Assembly (NCBI GenBank): GCA_019636555.1 | Contig: JAHBXH010000001.1 | Coordinates: 558,001 to 622,000 of the forward strand | DNA: 64,000 bases | Origin: Phycisphaeraceae bacterium | GTDB taxonomy: Bacteria; Planctomycetota; Phycisphaerae; Phycisphaerales; UBA1924 | Direction: 5' to 3' | The notes under the pieces: generated by a model | Seen by the model: the letters and a program-made list of their open reading frames with translations, nothing else | Told to the model about the DNA's origin: nothing | Databases searched by the model: none | In this document: positions 49,581 through 58,496 of the stretch, piece by piece | How positions within the stretch are numbered: the stretch's first letter is position 1 | Layout of the letters: the number at the start of each line of letters is the position of its first letter | Made by a program: the position numbers and the translations under genes

Positions 49581-51268
49581 CTCCTCCCCTCCGTTTGCTC
49601 CTGCGTTTCGTTCGCACGGAGGAGGATGGAAAGAAGATCGCGGTCGGCGAGCGTGATTTGGCCGTCACCGTTGACGTCGCGACTGCCGCGGGATTGCTCC
49701 CACGCGTAAAGATCTTCGATGTCGAAGACTCCGTCGGCATTCACATCGACAAGCGCCGGCGCCGGCCCGAACGCGACGAGCCCGCCCGTGCCGATCGCAT
49801 AGAGGTTGCTTCCCGCGACCGCGGGCGAACCCGAGATACTGGATGCTGATTGAATCACCGTGAACGGCGAAGAGGCGCTCGTAATCGAGGCATCGAGAAT
49901 GCGCAGCACGTTGTCGTTGCCGCAGACGGCGAGTTGATCCGAAGCGGACGAGTAGACCGGTTGCGTGTTCCAGCCGCCGCAGGGGACGAATTCGCCAGAG
50001 TCGATGACGCCGTTGTGGTTTGCGTCGCTCCATGTGCGAGTGTGGCTCGACCAGGCGAGCGCGGCAGACGATGAATCGCTCGAAAAAACCTGAAGCGAGG
50101 GGAGCGAACCGAAGCCCTGAATACCGGTCGAGAGCGCGAGGCGATTGCTCGGAAGTCTGATCGGTATCGATGCACTGCGATTGCACCCGACCGTCCACTG
50201 CAGTGCTCCGGTGCTCGCACGAATTCTCACGATGTTGCCCGAAGTGGTTCCTCCATAAAAGCCGTATGTCGCCGCATAAAGCGCATCGCCTGAAGCGTCG
50301 AGCGCGATGCCGCCGAAAAAGCCGACGGAGCTCGTGTTGTTGAAAGTCCAGAGCGGAGACGGCGCAACGTGCGAAGTGTCGCCGGGTGCGTGCGCGGGAA
50401 ACGCGAGAATCTGCCCAGGGTTCGCTGCATAAAGCCCGACGGCAGACACAAACACCCGATCGTTCGCCGCGTCGTAGGTGGGGGAGTTGCCCGAAGAAGC
50501 CCCGATCGGTGCCGCCCAGAGAATCTCGCCGGGCTGATGCGGATTTGCGACGGAAAGCGGATCGATGCTGATCGAGTAGAGCGAAGCACTGTCGCCGAAA
50601 CCGTCGTAGTCGGTGATGAAGAGCCGGCCTGTGCCGCGCCATGTGCGCGCGACCACCGGCGATGCGTTGACGATCGGGTTGTCCAGCGTCGTAGACCAAC
50701 GAAGGGTCGGCTGGTAGAGCGCGACGCCGTATAGCGTGCTGCCGCCGGATGCGATGACGGTTGCCGTGCGATGATCGATTGCAGGCGACGCAGTGCTCTC
50801 GAGTTGGGGCGAGTCGATTTGGAGCGACCACGCAACAGCGCCGGTTCGTCTCGCGATCGCGAAGAGCTTCCATGTCGTGCCGCTGGGCTCGTTCACCGAA
50901 CCCGTGGCGTACACAAAGTGAAGCCCGACCGCGACGCCAGCGCGCGCAACAAATGCAATCGCGCGATTGTTCTCGTCTTTTGCGCAGGTCCACGCCGGAG
51001 AAGCGAGGGAAGGAAACGGCTGTGAAGTAGCCGCAGATCGGGCCGCGTCCGCGGCAAGGGTGTTCCAGGTCCCTTGGGCGAGCGTGGTGGAACAGCAGAG
51101 CAGCAGAGCAGCGGAAACAACGATTGTGGATGTCGGATACTGGAGGTTGGCCGGAACAAATCGGACCTTTTTTCTGCTCTCCCGCAGATCTGCAATTCTG
51201 CTGCTCTCAAAAGCCACAACCCGCGCTTTCGCGCGAGCGGTGGTCAGAATTGATTCGCCGCCGATCAC
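49577..51268 (-). CDS. Secreted beta-propeller-like protein with dockerin-type tail
   Basis: A 563-residue exported protein. A hydrophobic segment STIVVSAALLLCCSTTLAQG (about residues 47-66) acts as the signal, preceded by a long N-terminus. The body has repeated beta segments with W and G at turns (LRWSTTLDNPIVNASPVV, GEILWAAPIGASSGN, GALQWTVGCNR), typical of PQQ/quinoprotein-like propellers. The tail has two dockerin-type Ca loops, DVNADGVFDIEDLYAWE and DVNGDGQITLADRDLLS, unlike the DDADF tails elsewhere in the window. GTG 51268 overlaps the PEP-CTERM gene stop as GTGA, with GGAGGAGAAA before it. It is the second gene of a coupled trio. Confidence 0.85.
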   Translation of the reverse strand: MIGGESILTTARAKARVVAFESSRIADLRESRKKVRFVPANLQYPTSTIVVSAALLLCCSTTLAQGTWNTLAADAARSAATSQPFPSLASPAWTCAKDENNRAIAFVARAGVAVGLHFVYATGSVNEPSGTTWKLFAIARRTGAVAWSLQIDSPQLESTASPAIDHRTATVIASGGSTLYGVALYQPTLRWSTTLDNPIVNASPVVARTWRGTGRLFITDYDGFGDSASLYSISIDPLSVANPHQPGEILWAAPIGASSGNSPTYDAANDRVFVSAVGLYAANPGQILAFPAHAPGDTSHVAPSPLWTFNNTSSVGFFGGIALDASGDALYAATYGFYGGTTSGNIVRIRASTGALQWTVGCNRSASIPIRLPSNRLALSTGIQGFGSLPSLQVFSSDSSSAALAWSSHTRTWSDANHNGVIDSGEFVPCGGWNTQPVYSSASDQLAVCGNDNVLRILDASITSASSPFTVIQSASSISGSPAVAGSNLYAIGTGGLVAFGPAPALVDVNADGVFDIEDLYAWEQSRGSRDVNGDGQITLADRDLLSILLRANETQEQTEGRR

Positions 51269-52062
51269 TTTCTCCTCCGGCGGGGCGCGATGAGACAGGC
51301 ATACGCAAGCAGCGGAAGCGCCGCGGGCTCGGGCACTTCCGCGATACCGTCGATGTTGATGTTCCCGCCGTTCCCTTCCGGGTTGCTGATCCGGACGAAG
51401 CGGATGAAATCAAGGCCGGTCGATGCGAAGTCCACACCGGTGCCGCCGCCGCTTCCGTTGTAGCCTGCAACGATCTCGGCAAATGATTTTCCGATCGCGT
51501 TGAACGTCGGATCGACGGGTTTGGTGAAGTCAGTCGGGACGCTTCCGGGCGACGTGTCGTACGGCGAAACGAGATCTGAGTATCCGAGCGTGGCGTAGCC
51601 GCTGGTCGCGAGCACATTCACCGTGCGCCAGTCGCTGCCGTCCTTGGAGACTTCGACGATGCCGCCGGTGTTCCCGAATTTGCCCGTCGCGACTCCATTG
51701 CCATTGTCGGTGTAGAACCAGTTGCCGAAGATGATGAAATCGATGCCGAAAGCGTTGGTCGTGCGGTTATAAACGTCGTGGTCGAAGGTCAGCGTCAGGT
51801 GTCCCCCGCGCCCGATGCTCACGATGTCGCCCGGATCAAACGGCGGGCTGAACGGGCTGACCACGCTCGGGAAACCAAACTGAACTCCGGTAAATCGCGT
51901 CGGCGAGCCGACCGCGGCACTCGGATCGAGATAGCTCGCGCTTGCGCCGGATCCTGCCGAGTAACTGGTCCAACTCGAGGCGTACGGGCTGGCAACCGCG
52001 CCCGAAAACGCGAAAGCAACACCCGCGGCACCTGCCGCACGCATGACAAAAACTCGAGACAT
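51265..52062 (-). CDS. PEP-CTERM sorting-domain protein
   Basis: A 265-residue exported protein: signal peptide MSRVFVMRAAGAAGVAFAFSG, a beta-rich body with YNRTTNAFGIDFIIFGNWFY and a conserved-looking LDFIRFVRISNPEG segment, and the C-terminal sorting signal VPEPAALPLLAYACLIAPRR ending RRK (Pro-Glu-Pro, hydrophobic helix, basic end). Such signals are processed by exosortase, which releases or anchors the protein at the outer envelope. ATG 52062 is chosen because GAGGAG lies 7 nt upstream; earlier ATGs in frame have poorer spacing. It is the first gene of the operon with the propeller protein and the pseudopilin. Confidence 0.88.
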   Translation of the reverse strand: MSRVFVMRAAGAAGVAFAFSGAVASPYASSWTSYSAGSGASASYLDPSAAVGSPTRFTGVQFGFPSVVSPFSPPFDPGDIVSIGRGGHLTLTFDHDVYNRTTNAFGIDFIIFGNWFYTDNGNGVATGKFGNTGGIVEVSKDGSDWRTVNVLATSGYATLGYSDLVSPYDTSPGSVPTDFTKPVDPTFNAIGKSFAEIVAGYNGSGGGTGVDFASTGLDFIRFVRISNPEGNGGNINIDGIAEVPEPAALPLLAYACLIAPRRRRK

Positions 52063-52673
52063 TTCCATCTCCTCGCCGCGGTGCGAACGAAGCACGCCGC
52101 GACATTTCATCCCGATTCGCGCGGGAAGGCCCCTGTGCCGGAAAGCAGCGGCAATTCACGAACAGTCAGTGCCAAAGCGCGAGAAGATCGCGCGGCACGA
52201 ACCCTTTCCGGAGCGTTGAAGCAGGTGGAGCGGCGCGGCAGGGACACGCGGCGGAGCGCTCGCACCAGCCGCCCCGAAAGTCGCGAGGGCCGCCAGTCAG
52301 CCGAGCGGGAACATCCCGCGCGGCGTCTTCGGCAGGTCTTCCGGCTTCGGGTGATCCGCAACCCGCCTTCCCGCGATTCAAAGGGCCGGAGTTGGCCCGA
52401 CGATCGCAGTGGCCGGCACTTGATCCCGTCAAGGAAACAAGTGCCCTGGGTCGCGGCGTGTCCCGTTACGGCGGCGCGTCCGCGGTGGAATTGGCCTTGA
52501 AATCAGGACTGAAATCAGGCTTCACCACACTTCCCTCTTTGCCCCGCCAAAGCGGGGCACCGAAGACAGATGCAGCGTATCGAGAACTGCGCGGGTGTCA
52601 AGTCGGCAACGCTTTGCCCTTAAGCAAAGCTATCGCAAGCCCCTGTCAATTCGTGAATTCCAATTGTTCGACT
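52063..52673. other. Intergenic region before the PEP-CTERM operon, no gene seen
   Basis: It contains a direct repeat of TGAAATCAGG (near 52499-52519), an 8-bp hairpin TGCCCCGC-caaa-GCGGGGCA (52540-52559) without a T-run, and a short palindrome GCTTTGC/GCAAAGC (near 52610-52629). The operon promoter should lie here, but no clear -35/-10 pair was identified. Open frames have no coding character. Confidence 0.5.
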
Positions 52674-53399
52674 TCACCGGATCGAGACCGGCTTCGAAAG
52701 AATCTCGTTCATTACTATCGCTCGGCGCCAGTCCCTGGCCGAGCGAGGAACCATCCCGAATGAATGGCTGATCGCCGGCGATGCCGGAACCGGCTGAGCG
52801 GCGCGCAGGAGGCGCTGCTCGACAGTGGCGGCGCTCGCCGCGGCCCTCGCGGCACGCGCCTGCTGCTCCAGCCGTTCCTGGTTGCGCTTCGCCTCGGCCG
52901 CGAGCTGTTGCGCGCGGATTCTTTGCTGCGCCAGCCTTCGCTTCTTGGCTTCCGAGTCTGTGCGGGATGAAACCGGACGCGGCTGGGATGGGGGCAGCGT
53001 ACGTGCAGGAGACGGCGAGATCGTGCCACCAGTAGTCGTTCCCGGCGGCAGCCCGAGCAGAATCTCGAGCGGGTTTGGCGCGGGCGGTCGCGTTGACTTG
53101 GGGGTCTGCGTTTGGGCCTGAGTTTGCGATTGAGGCTGAGGCGTTCGGCGGGCCGCGGCACGGCGACGGAGTTCGGCCAATTCCTGCCTTCGCCGGTCCT
53201 CGTTGTCGCGCGCCGGACTCGGGCGTGCTTCAGGCTCGTCGGAAGACTCCACACTCTTTCCGGTGCGGAGCATTTCGAGCTCCGCGCGCTGTTGTGCGTG
53301 TTGAAAGCGACGCTTCTCCGCTTGTGCCGCAAGCACCTTGAACAGCCACTGCAGAAATGAGAAACCCGCGACGATGAGGATAAACCATAAGGAATTCAC
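52674..53399 (-). CDS. Membrane-anchored Arg/Gln-rich protein, planctomycete-type
   Basis: A 241-residue protein with an N-terminal membrane helix (SLWFILIVAGFSFLQWLFKVL) and a charged coiled coil (about residues 27-85, KRRFQHAQQRAELEMLRTGK). A Pro/Thr/Gln-rich linker (about 86-145) and a second Arg/Gln/Ala coiled coil (about 147-200) follow. It ends in RDWRRAIVMNEILSKPVSIR. A terminal (R)AIVxxEILxxPxSLR motif recurs in small membrane proteins of planctomycetes as I recall them. No enzyme motif is present. It lies 10 bp after the GT4 gene on the same strand, so the two are probably co-transcribed. Function unknown. Confidence 0.7.
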   Translation of the reverse strand: MNSLWFILIVAGFSFLQWLFKVLAAQAEKRRFQHAQQRAELEMLRTGKSVESSDEPEARPSPARDNEDRRRQELAELRRRAAARRTPQPQSQTQAQTQTPKSTRPPAPNPLEILLGLPPGTTTGGTISPSPARTLPPSQPRPVSSRTDSEAKKRRLAQQRIRAQQLAAEAKRNQERLEQQARAARAAASAATVEQRLLRAAQPVPASPAISHSFGMVPRSARDWRRAIVMNEILSKPVSIR

Positions 53400-53408
53400 A
53401 GACGAAGA

Positions 53409-54680
53409 TTATCCGATCGAAATGGAAGACGGAAATGAGGAGATGTCGGCGATGGGCGTCACCTCCGCCGCGGCTTCGCTGGTTCGTGGAATCCCCACGA
53501 TCTTCTCGTGAATCGACCAGAAATGCTCGAAGGAGCCGAGAATCGAGTACTGCTGGACGTGATCGTGCGCGGAGCTCCCCATTCCGGCTCGCAGCACCGG
53601 ATCACACAGAATCGTGACGATTCGATCCGCCCAGGCCTGGGTGTCGCCGGGTGCGAGAACGAACCCGGTTTGGCCGTGCCGCACAATTTCCTTCGGTCCC
53701 CCGGCATCGGTCACAAGCGTGGGAAGACCGCTCGCCTGAGCCTCGAACGCGACCTGCCCCAAAGTGTCGGTGGTTGATGGAAAGACAAACAGATCGCTGG
53801 AAGCGTAAATCCGTGCGAGTTCCTCGCCGTGTCGAAAGCCAAGAAAGTGCGCGTTCTGACCGGAGAGTTTGTCTTGCATCTCGGCGCGGTACGGGCCGTC
53901 GCCCACAATCACCAGGTGCGCATCGGGTCGAGGGCTTCGCGCGCGAACCCGATTCCAGATTTCGGTGAGCCGCGGCAAGTTCTTCTCCACGCTGACGCGC
54001 CCCACATAGAGCACCTTTGCTCCGGTTTCCGGAATTCTGCACGATTTCCAGAATCCGGCGTCGCGGAATCGCGGGTGGAAACGCGCGGTGTTGAATCCTG
54101 GCTTTAGGCGCACGCAGCGCGAGGGCTCGATTCCGAGACGCTCGAGCGCAGCCTGATACTCGACACTACGCGAAAACACTGTGTGGAAGGGCGCATAGAA
54201 CCAGCGCATGGAGAATGTCGTGAGCGCGGTGAGCCCCGCATCCTCGAAAATGTGTTCGACGTAGGCCGGGAAGTCGGTGTGATACACGCCCGCAACGGGA
54301 AGGCGCGTACGGCGCGCAAACAGTCGGCCGGCGAAGCCGATCGGCCCGGGCGTGCTGATGTGAACTACATCCGGCCGGAAAGCGCGCGCCGCGGCGAAGA
54401 GGCGACGCAGCGGCGGGAGCGCACACTCGAGGTTGGAGTATCCGGGGAGTTGAGCCGCGAGCCGCGGCGGGATGTTCACGATGTTCGGCAGTTCACGAAC
54501 AGGAAACCGCGTGCTCGTCAAGATCTTCAGCGGTCGCCCGAGCTCGAGCGCCTGATCGGCGATGTCGTTCAGGAAACGGGAGACACCGTTGACGTCTCCG
54601 AGGGTGTCGGTGAAGAGCGCGATCCGCAGCGAACCTGTTGGGCCCAAGCGAGTATTCCCGGCGCCATGGCTCGGAATCAT
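53409..54680 (-). CDS. Family 4 glycosyltransferase
   Basis: A 423-residue GT-B enzyme. The N-terminal lobe starts LRIALFTDTLGDVNGVSRF, with the acceptor-side segment DVVHISTPGPIGFAGRL. The C-terminal lobe has VLYVGRVSVEKNLPRL (start of the donor domain), LVIVGDGPYRAEM and the EX7E-type region DTLGQVAFEAQASGLPTLVTD. The closest resemblance is to GDP-mannose-dependent mannosyltransferases and sulfoquinovosyl/monoglucosyl-lipid synthases (MgtA, SqdX); the donor cannot be decided. The gene is divergent from coaD with a 36-bp gap and is followed by a coiled-coil membrane protein gene. It is likely to act at the cytosolic face of the membrane on a lipid acceptor. Confidence 0.9.
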   Translation of the reverse strand: MIPSHGAGNTRLGPTGSLRIALFTDTLGDVNGVSRFLNDIADQALELGRPLKILTSTRFPVRELPNIVNIPPRLAAQLPGYSNLECALPPLRRLFAAARAFRPDVVHISTPGPIGFAGRLFARRTRLPVAGVYHTDFPAYVEHIFEDAGLTALTTFSMRWFYAPFHTVFSRSVEYQAALERLGIEPSRCVRLKPGFNTARFHPRFRDAGFWKSCRIPETGAKVLYVGRVSVEKNLPRLTEIWNRVRARSPRPDAHLVIVGDGPYRAEMQDKLSGQNAHFLGFRHGEELARIYASSDLFVFPSTTDTLGQVAFEAQASGLPTLVTDAGGPKEIVRHGQTGFVLAPGDTQAWADRIVTILCDPVLRAGMGSSAHDHVQQYSILGSFEHFWSIHEKIVGIPRTSEAAAEVTPIADISSFPSSISIG

Positions 54681-54716
54681 GCTTCAAGATATCGCGCCGG
54701 TTCCTACTCTTGTGTT

Positions 54717-55286
54717 ATGGCGCCGCGAAAGCATCTCGCGATCTATCCGGGTAGTTTCGATCCGATCACCTTCGGGCATCTCGACGTGATCAGGCGCGGG
54801 CGCCGTTTGTTTGATGAGTTGATCGTCGCGGTAGGACGCAATCCTTCCAAAGACCAACTCTTTTCGGCCCCTGAGCGGCTGGAAATGACCCGGAAACTAG
54901 TGGACGAGCTGATTCAAAAGGAACCCGATGGCTCGCCCGTTCGCGTGCAGGGGTATGACGGGTTGACCGTCGATTTCGCCCGGCACGCGGGCGCGACCGT
55001 GCTGCTGCGCGGCGTTCGGAACCTTTCGGATCTGCAGTACGAGGTGCAGCAGGCGGTGACGAACCGTGAGGTGGCCGGTCTTGAGACGGCCTTTGTGGTG
55101 GCGGGACAGACATTCGCCTATACGAGCAGTTCGCTCATCAAGCAGATCGCCGCGATGGGCGAGGATCTCACCGGGCTCACCCCGATGGTGCCGGCGCTCG
55201 TCATCGACATGCTGCGCGAGAAAAAAGCTCAGCGCCACCCGGCTCTTGAAGAACTCCGGACCAGCGGCCACGCGCGGGAACACTAA
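54717..55286 (+). CDS. coaD: Phosphopantetheine adenylyltransferase
   Basis: Penultimate step of coenzyme A synthesis: 4'-phosphopantetheine plus ATP gives dephospho-CoA. The 189-residue enzyme has the T/HxGH motif in YPGSFDPITFGHLDVI, the substrate-binding LLRGVRNLSDLQYEVQQA, and the ISSS/T-like nucleotidyltransferase end motif YTSSSLIKQIAA. The C-terminus is about 25 residues longer than E. coli CoaD. ATG 54717 (MAPRKHLAIYPG) is chosen because the conserved strand begins 5 residues later; the long open frame upstream to 54183 is antisense to the glycosyltransferase gene. Four bases separate its stop from the next gene, suggesting one operon. Confidence 0.95.
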   Translation: MAPRKHLAIYPGSFDPITFGHLDVIRRGRRLFDELIVAVGRNPSKDQLFSAPERLEMTRKLVDELIQKEPDGSPVRVQGYDGLTVDFARHAGATVLLRGVRNLSDLQYEVQQAVTNREVAGLETAFVVAGQTFAYTSSSLIKQIAAMGEDLTGLTPMVPALVIDMLREKKAQRHPALEELRTSGHAREH

Positions 55287-55290
55287 GCAC

Positions 55291-55977
55291 ATGGAATGGC
55301 GCGTCATCAGCATCGGAACACTGCCCGCCAATCCGCTCTGGGGCGAAAAGGGTCAGGTCCGCACCGGGCACGCGACAACGACGCTTGTCGTTTCCGGCGC
55401 GAAGCGGATTCTGATCGATCCCGGTCTGCCGGATCAGATTCTGGCGGCGCGGCTCGCCGAGCGGGCAAACATCGCCCCCTCGCAAATCACGCACGTCTTT
55501 CTGACCAGCTTCCGGAGCGACTGCCGGCGCGGCATCGGGGCGTTCGCCAACGCCGAATGGTGGATCTCGGAGGCGGAACGTGAAGGTGTCGGTGTCCCGC
55601 TCGCCGAGCGACTCAAACAGCTGAACCCAGACGACGAAGAAGATCAGGTGCTGAAAGAGGTGCTGTCGCGGGACGTTGCCGTGCTGCAGCGGTGCCGCCC
55701 GGCGCCGGATCGGCTTGCCGAGCGAGTCTCGATCTTTCCGCTCGCGGGCGTAACGCCGGGCCTGTGCGGCGTTCTGTTCGAGGACGCGCGATTTACCGTG
55801 TTGGTTACGGGGGACGCGATACCCACGGTTGAACACTTGGAAAAAGGCCAGGTTCTCGCCGGCGCCGTCGACGGCGCGAAAGCGCGCGAGAGCTTTGCTG
55901 AGGCGATCGAAGTTGCCGATATGTTCGTGCTCGGTCGCGACAATCTTGTCGTCAATCCCACAAAGAAACCGTTCTAG
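55291..55977 (+). CDS. Metallo-beta-lactamase-fold protein lacking canonical metal ligands
   Basis: A 228-residue protein with the MBL topology: TTTLVVSGAKRILIDPGLPD (N-terminal strands), the motif-2 region THVFLTSFRSDCRRGIGAF, and FTVLVTGDAIPTVEHL (later Asp strand). The zinc motif THxHxDH is altered to TSFRSDC (Thr72 to Cys78): two His are Ser73 and Arg75, and the last His is Cys78, with Asp77 kept. It therefore probably does not bind the usual binuclear zinc site and may be a non-hydrolytic or differently metallated member. ATG 55291 is 4 bp after the coaD stop, so the pair is co-transcribed. Its relation to coenzyme A synthesis is unknown. Confidence 0.8.
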   Translation: MEWRVISIGTLPANPLWGEKGQVRTGHATTTLVVSGAKRILIDPGLPDQILAARLAERANIAPSQITHVFLTSFRSDCRRGIGAFANAEWWISEAEREGVGVPLAERLKQLNPDDEEDQVLKEVLSRDVAVLQRCRPAPDRLAERVSIFPLAGVTPGLCGVLFEDARFTVLVTGDAIPTVEHLEKGQVLAGAVDGAKARESFAEAIEVADMFVLGRDNLVVNPTKKPF

Positions 55978-56138
55978 AGCGAAAGCGCTTCACGTGTAGT
56001 AATTTCAATGAGCGTTGACCAAGGACCGAAACCTTGCCGTACGAGCCCGTGCGCAGCGACGGGCCATTGTGCACGACACCGCCAGGCGCACTGAATTTTG
56101 CCCTCGCTACACCCGAAGGCAATCTGGTCTCGTCGGCG

Positions 56139-57239
56139 CTATGGGGTTCCGTATTCGGCGACGTCGTGAGCGAGTTGCTCGATCAGATCTCTATCCGGCG
56201 GCTGCATCGGCCCCGCCAGCTCGAGCGCTCTGCGAGCCGACTTGAGCGCGCTCGCCCTGTCGCCGTTTATGAACTGCACGCGCGCGAGTACGGCGAGCGA
56301 ACGTGGGTTCTCGTTGTGATCAATCTTCGCGGCTCGCTCCGCGGCACGGAGCACGAGAGCGCGCAGACGCTCTTCTTTTCGCGGATCGAACGGGGAATCG
56401 CTCGCGAGAAGGTCGCGCGCGAATTGCAGGAGATCGTCTCGCAAGCGTTCCACGAACTCCGGTGAAGGCGGATCCGCGAATTCGGTCGTCAACCGCTCGC
56501 CCGACTTGAGCAGCCGTTCGATGTCCTTTGCCCGCTGCGCGCGGATGATGTCGATGCGTATCCATCCGAGGTCTTCGACCGACTCGATCTCGTTCCGCGC
56601 GCGGCCGAGATCCCAGGTTCCGGCAAGTACCGGATCGAGGATCTGCGAGGTGAATCCCGGCGGCCCGTACCACGCCAGCCGCCCCTTGGGATCGATCACA
56701 TACACCATCGTGGGCTGCTGCTCGCCCGTCGCCGTGAGATACGCCGTGCGAGTTCGGACACCCTTGTCCCAGGCGAGCGGAAAACGAATCTTGCCGGTCA
56801 TCGCTTCGACTTTCGCGCGCCACGTCTCAAGCGACATCCGCTCCTCCTCGCCCGCGACGCCGAGCACCCGCACCGGCCGATCCGCGAAACGATCAGAGAG
56901 CATCGAGATCGATTCCAGAACCGGGCCGACACCGCTGTAGGAAGATCGCACGAACACCACGACATAGGCAGCGCCTGTTCTGAAAGCGTCAACCGGATCC
57001 CCCGCGCTCCATTCCTCAACTTCCAGTGTCGGCGCCGGGTCACCGATCCGCAACGTTCGTTCTGGCTGTTTTTCCCGTACGAAGAGCCGGGGCCGTTCGG
57101 CGTATTCGGGGTCATCCGAGGCGAAGACGCCCGCGCGACTCAGGTCTGGTCCGCATACGGGAGCCTCGGGCGCTGCACCAAAGCCGAGTGCGATCGCCAG
57201 GAGAATGGCTTCCATCGTCAGGGCATTGCCTCGGTTCAT
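56139..57239 (-). CDS. Exported thioredoxin-fold protein without CxxC, TlpA paralogue
   Basis: A 366-residue protein with a signal peptide (LTMEAILLAIALGFGAAPEA) and a redoxin-like domain (about residues 64-230): RIGDPAPTLEVEEWSAGDPV, AAYVVVFVRSSYSGVGPVLE, then VYVIDPKGRLAWYGPPG with the cis-Pro-side strand. Where TlpA has WCGPC, this protein reads SSYSGVG, so the redox cysteines are missing. The C-terminal half is helical and ends in a TPR-like stretch (ALKSARRALELAGPM). ATG 57239 (MNRGNALTMEA) is chosen because the signal peptide follows it. The neighbour at 57325 is a paralogue with an intact CxxC and the same overall layout, so the two arose by duplication. Probably a non-redox binding partner. 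Confidence 0.8.
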   Translation of the reverse strand: MNRGNALTMEAILLAIALGFGAAPEAPVCGPDLSRAGVFASDDPEYAERPRLFVREKQPERTLRIGDPAPTLEVEEWSAGDPVDAFRTGAAYVVVFVRSSYSGVGPVLESISMLSDRFADRPVRVLGVAGEEERMSLETWRAKVEAMTGKIRFPLAWDKGVRTRTAYLTATGEQQPTMVYVIDPKGRLAWYGPPGFTSQILDPVLAGTWDLGRARNEIESVEDLGWIRIDIIRAQRAKDIERLLKSGERLTTEFADPPSPEFVERLRDDLLQFARDLLASDSPFDPRKEERLRALVLRAAERAAKIDHNENPRSLAVLARVQFINGDRASALKSARRALELAGPMQPPDRDLIEQLAHDVAEYGTP

Positions 57240-57267
57240 CGTGCCGGTTGCATGATTTGGCGCGGGG

Positions 57268-57301
57268 AAAAAGAAAAGCCCCGGCCGAACTGCCGGGGCC
57301 T
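57268..57301 (-). terminator. Rho-independent terminator after the TlpA-like gene
   Basis: On the minus strand GCCCCGGC / GCCGGGGC with a 6-base loop (57278-57299) is followed by TTTTCTTTTT. It lies 24 bp past the stop of the gene at 57325 and separates it from the paralogue downstream. Confidence 0.85.
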
Positions 57302-57324
57302 TGGCACGTTGAGCTTTGTGGTCC

Positions 57325-58311
57325 TTATTGCATTCTGGCGAGCGATTCTTCGAGGTCCTTCCGCAGCTCATCGCTCTTGGCGAAACCGATCGCCTTCTTC
57401 TCGGTGGCGACGGCATTCGTCTTGTCGCCGTTCGCAAAATAGGCCCACGCGAGCGTGTCGAGCAAGCCTGCCTCGGAATTGTTGGTCGCGTCGTTGGCAC
57501 GTTTCGCGGCGTCGAGCGCGAGTTCGGCCAGCTTCTTGTTGGTGGTGAAGTCGAGGCCGCGAGCCGGGTCGACGATCGACCACGCCACAAAGTTCATCGC
57601 GTCGGAATCATTCCCCCGCGTCTCGATGAGTTTGCGTCCGCTCTCGAGCATGCCGGCAGTGTCTTTTTTCTTGCCCGCCATGGAGAACCGCATCCAGTCA
57701 AGGTTCTTCTGCTGCTCGGGTTCGAACCTGCTCCGCTCTGCCGCAACATCCCAATTCCCCGCGACGATCTCCGCCAGCGGCTTGTCCATCTTGAACGGGC
57801 TGCCGATCCAGGCGATCGTTCCGGTTTGATCGACGATAAAGGCTGTGGGGATGCCCGGCTGCGCCGCCGCGATCATGTAGGCGTTGCTCGTCTTGCGATC
57901 CTGATCCCAGGCGACGGTGTAGCCCATCGTGTCGCCTTTCTCCGTCGTCATTTTCTCGACGCCAGCGAGCGAGTTGCGCGGATCGATGCTGGTGACGCCG
58001 ATGATCGTCACACCCTTGTCCTTGTATTCTCTTTGCAGCGAGGACAGATGGGGCATGCTCGCTTTGCACGGGCCGCACCACGTCGCCCAGAATTCGACGA
58101 CCGTGACCTTGCCCTGCTCGAACGAAGACACAGGTGCGCCTTTCACCCACTTATCGATGACGAGGGCCGGAGCCTTGTCCCCCACGGTCAGCGAGCCGAC
58201 CTGGATTTCCGATGTGGCACTGGCGGGCTTCGCGAGAGCGGGTTCCTCCGCGAAGAGCGCCGGCGCGGCCAAACCGAGGGCGGTAACGAGCACGATCGGG
58301 GCGATTCTCAC
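57325..58311 (-). CDS. TlpA-like thioredoxin-fold protein
   Basis: A 328-residue exported thiol-disulfide protein. The signal peptide (VRIAPIVLVTALGLAAPALF) is followed by the thioredoxin domain (about residues 43-180) with active site WATWCGPCKASMPHL (Cys79 and Cys82), SSLQREYKDKGVTIIGVTS, and the cis-Pro loop PGIPTAFIVDQTG. Members act in the periplasm to reduce or isomerise protein thiols. The C-terminal half (about 200-328) is helical with a TPR-like region (LLDTLAWAYFANGDKTNAVA). GTG 58311 is preferred because GGGAGCTACCC precedes it; the open frame runs to 58353. It shares the fold and the helical end with the following gene at 56139, where the CxxC is lost. Confidence 0.88.
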   Translation of the reverse strand: MRIAPIVLVTALGLAAPALFAEEPALAKPASATSEIQVGSLTVGDKAPALVIDKWVKGAPVSSFEQGKVTVVEFWATWCGPCKASMPHLSSLQREYKDKGVTIIGVTSIDPRNSLAGVEKMTTEKGDTMGYTVAWDQDRKTSNAYMIAAAQPGIPTAFIVDQTGTIAWIGSPFKMDKPLAEIVAGNWDVAAERSRFEPEQQKNLDWMRFSMAGKKKDTAGMLESGRKLIETRGNDSDAMNFVAWSIVDPARGLDFTTNKKLAELALDAAKRANDATNNSEAGLLDTLAWAYFANGDKTNAVATEKKAIGFAKSDELRKDLEESLARMQ

Positions 58312-58496
58312 GGGTAGCTCCCTTTGTAACAGAGAATGGATCAACTGGTCCAATGGAACAAACTATTCTACGGGTTCTGATGGAGTTGCTCGCCGCGCCT
58401 CGAGCACGCGTTTTTGGATGCCGATTCGCCGCAACGTGCGGGCGTACTTTCCAATAGAACGGCAAGAAATCTGCCGGAACCACCGAGGGGATCGCC

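Noticed and set aside
52540..52559. Hairpin TGCCCCGC/GCGGGGCA as a terminator
   Set aside because: No T-run on either strand, so it is only noted as a hairpin in the intergenic region.
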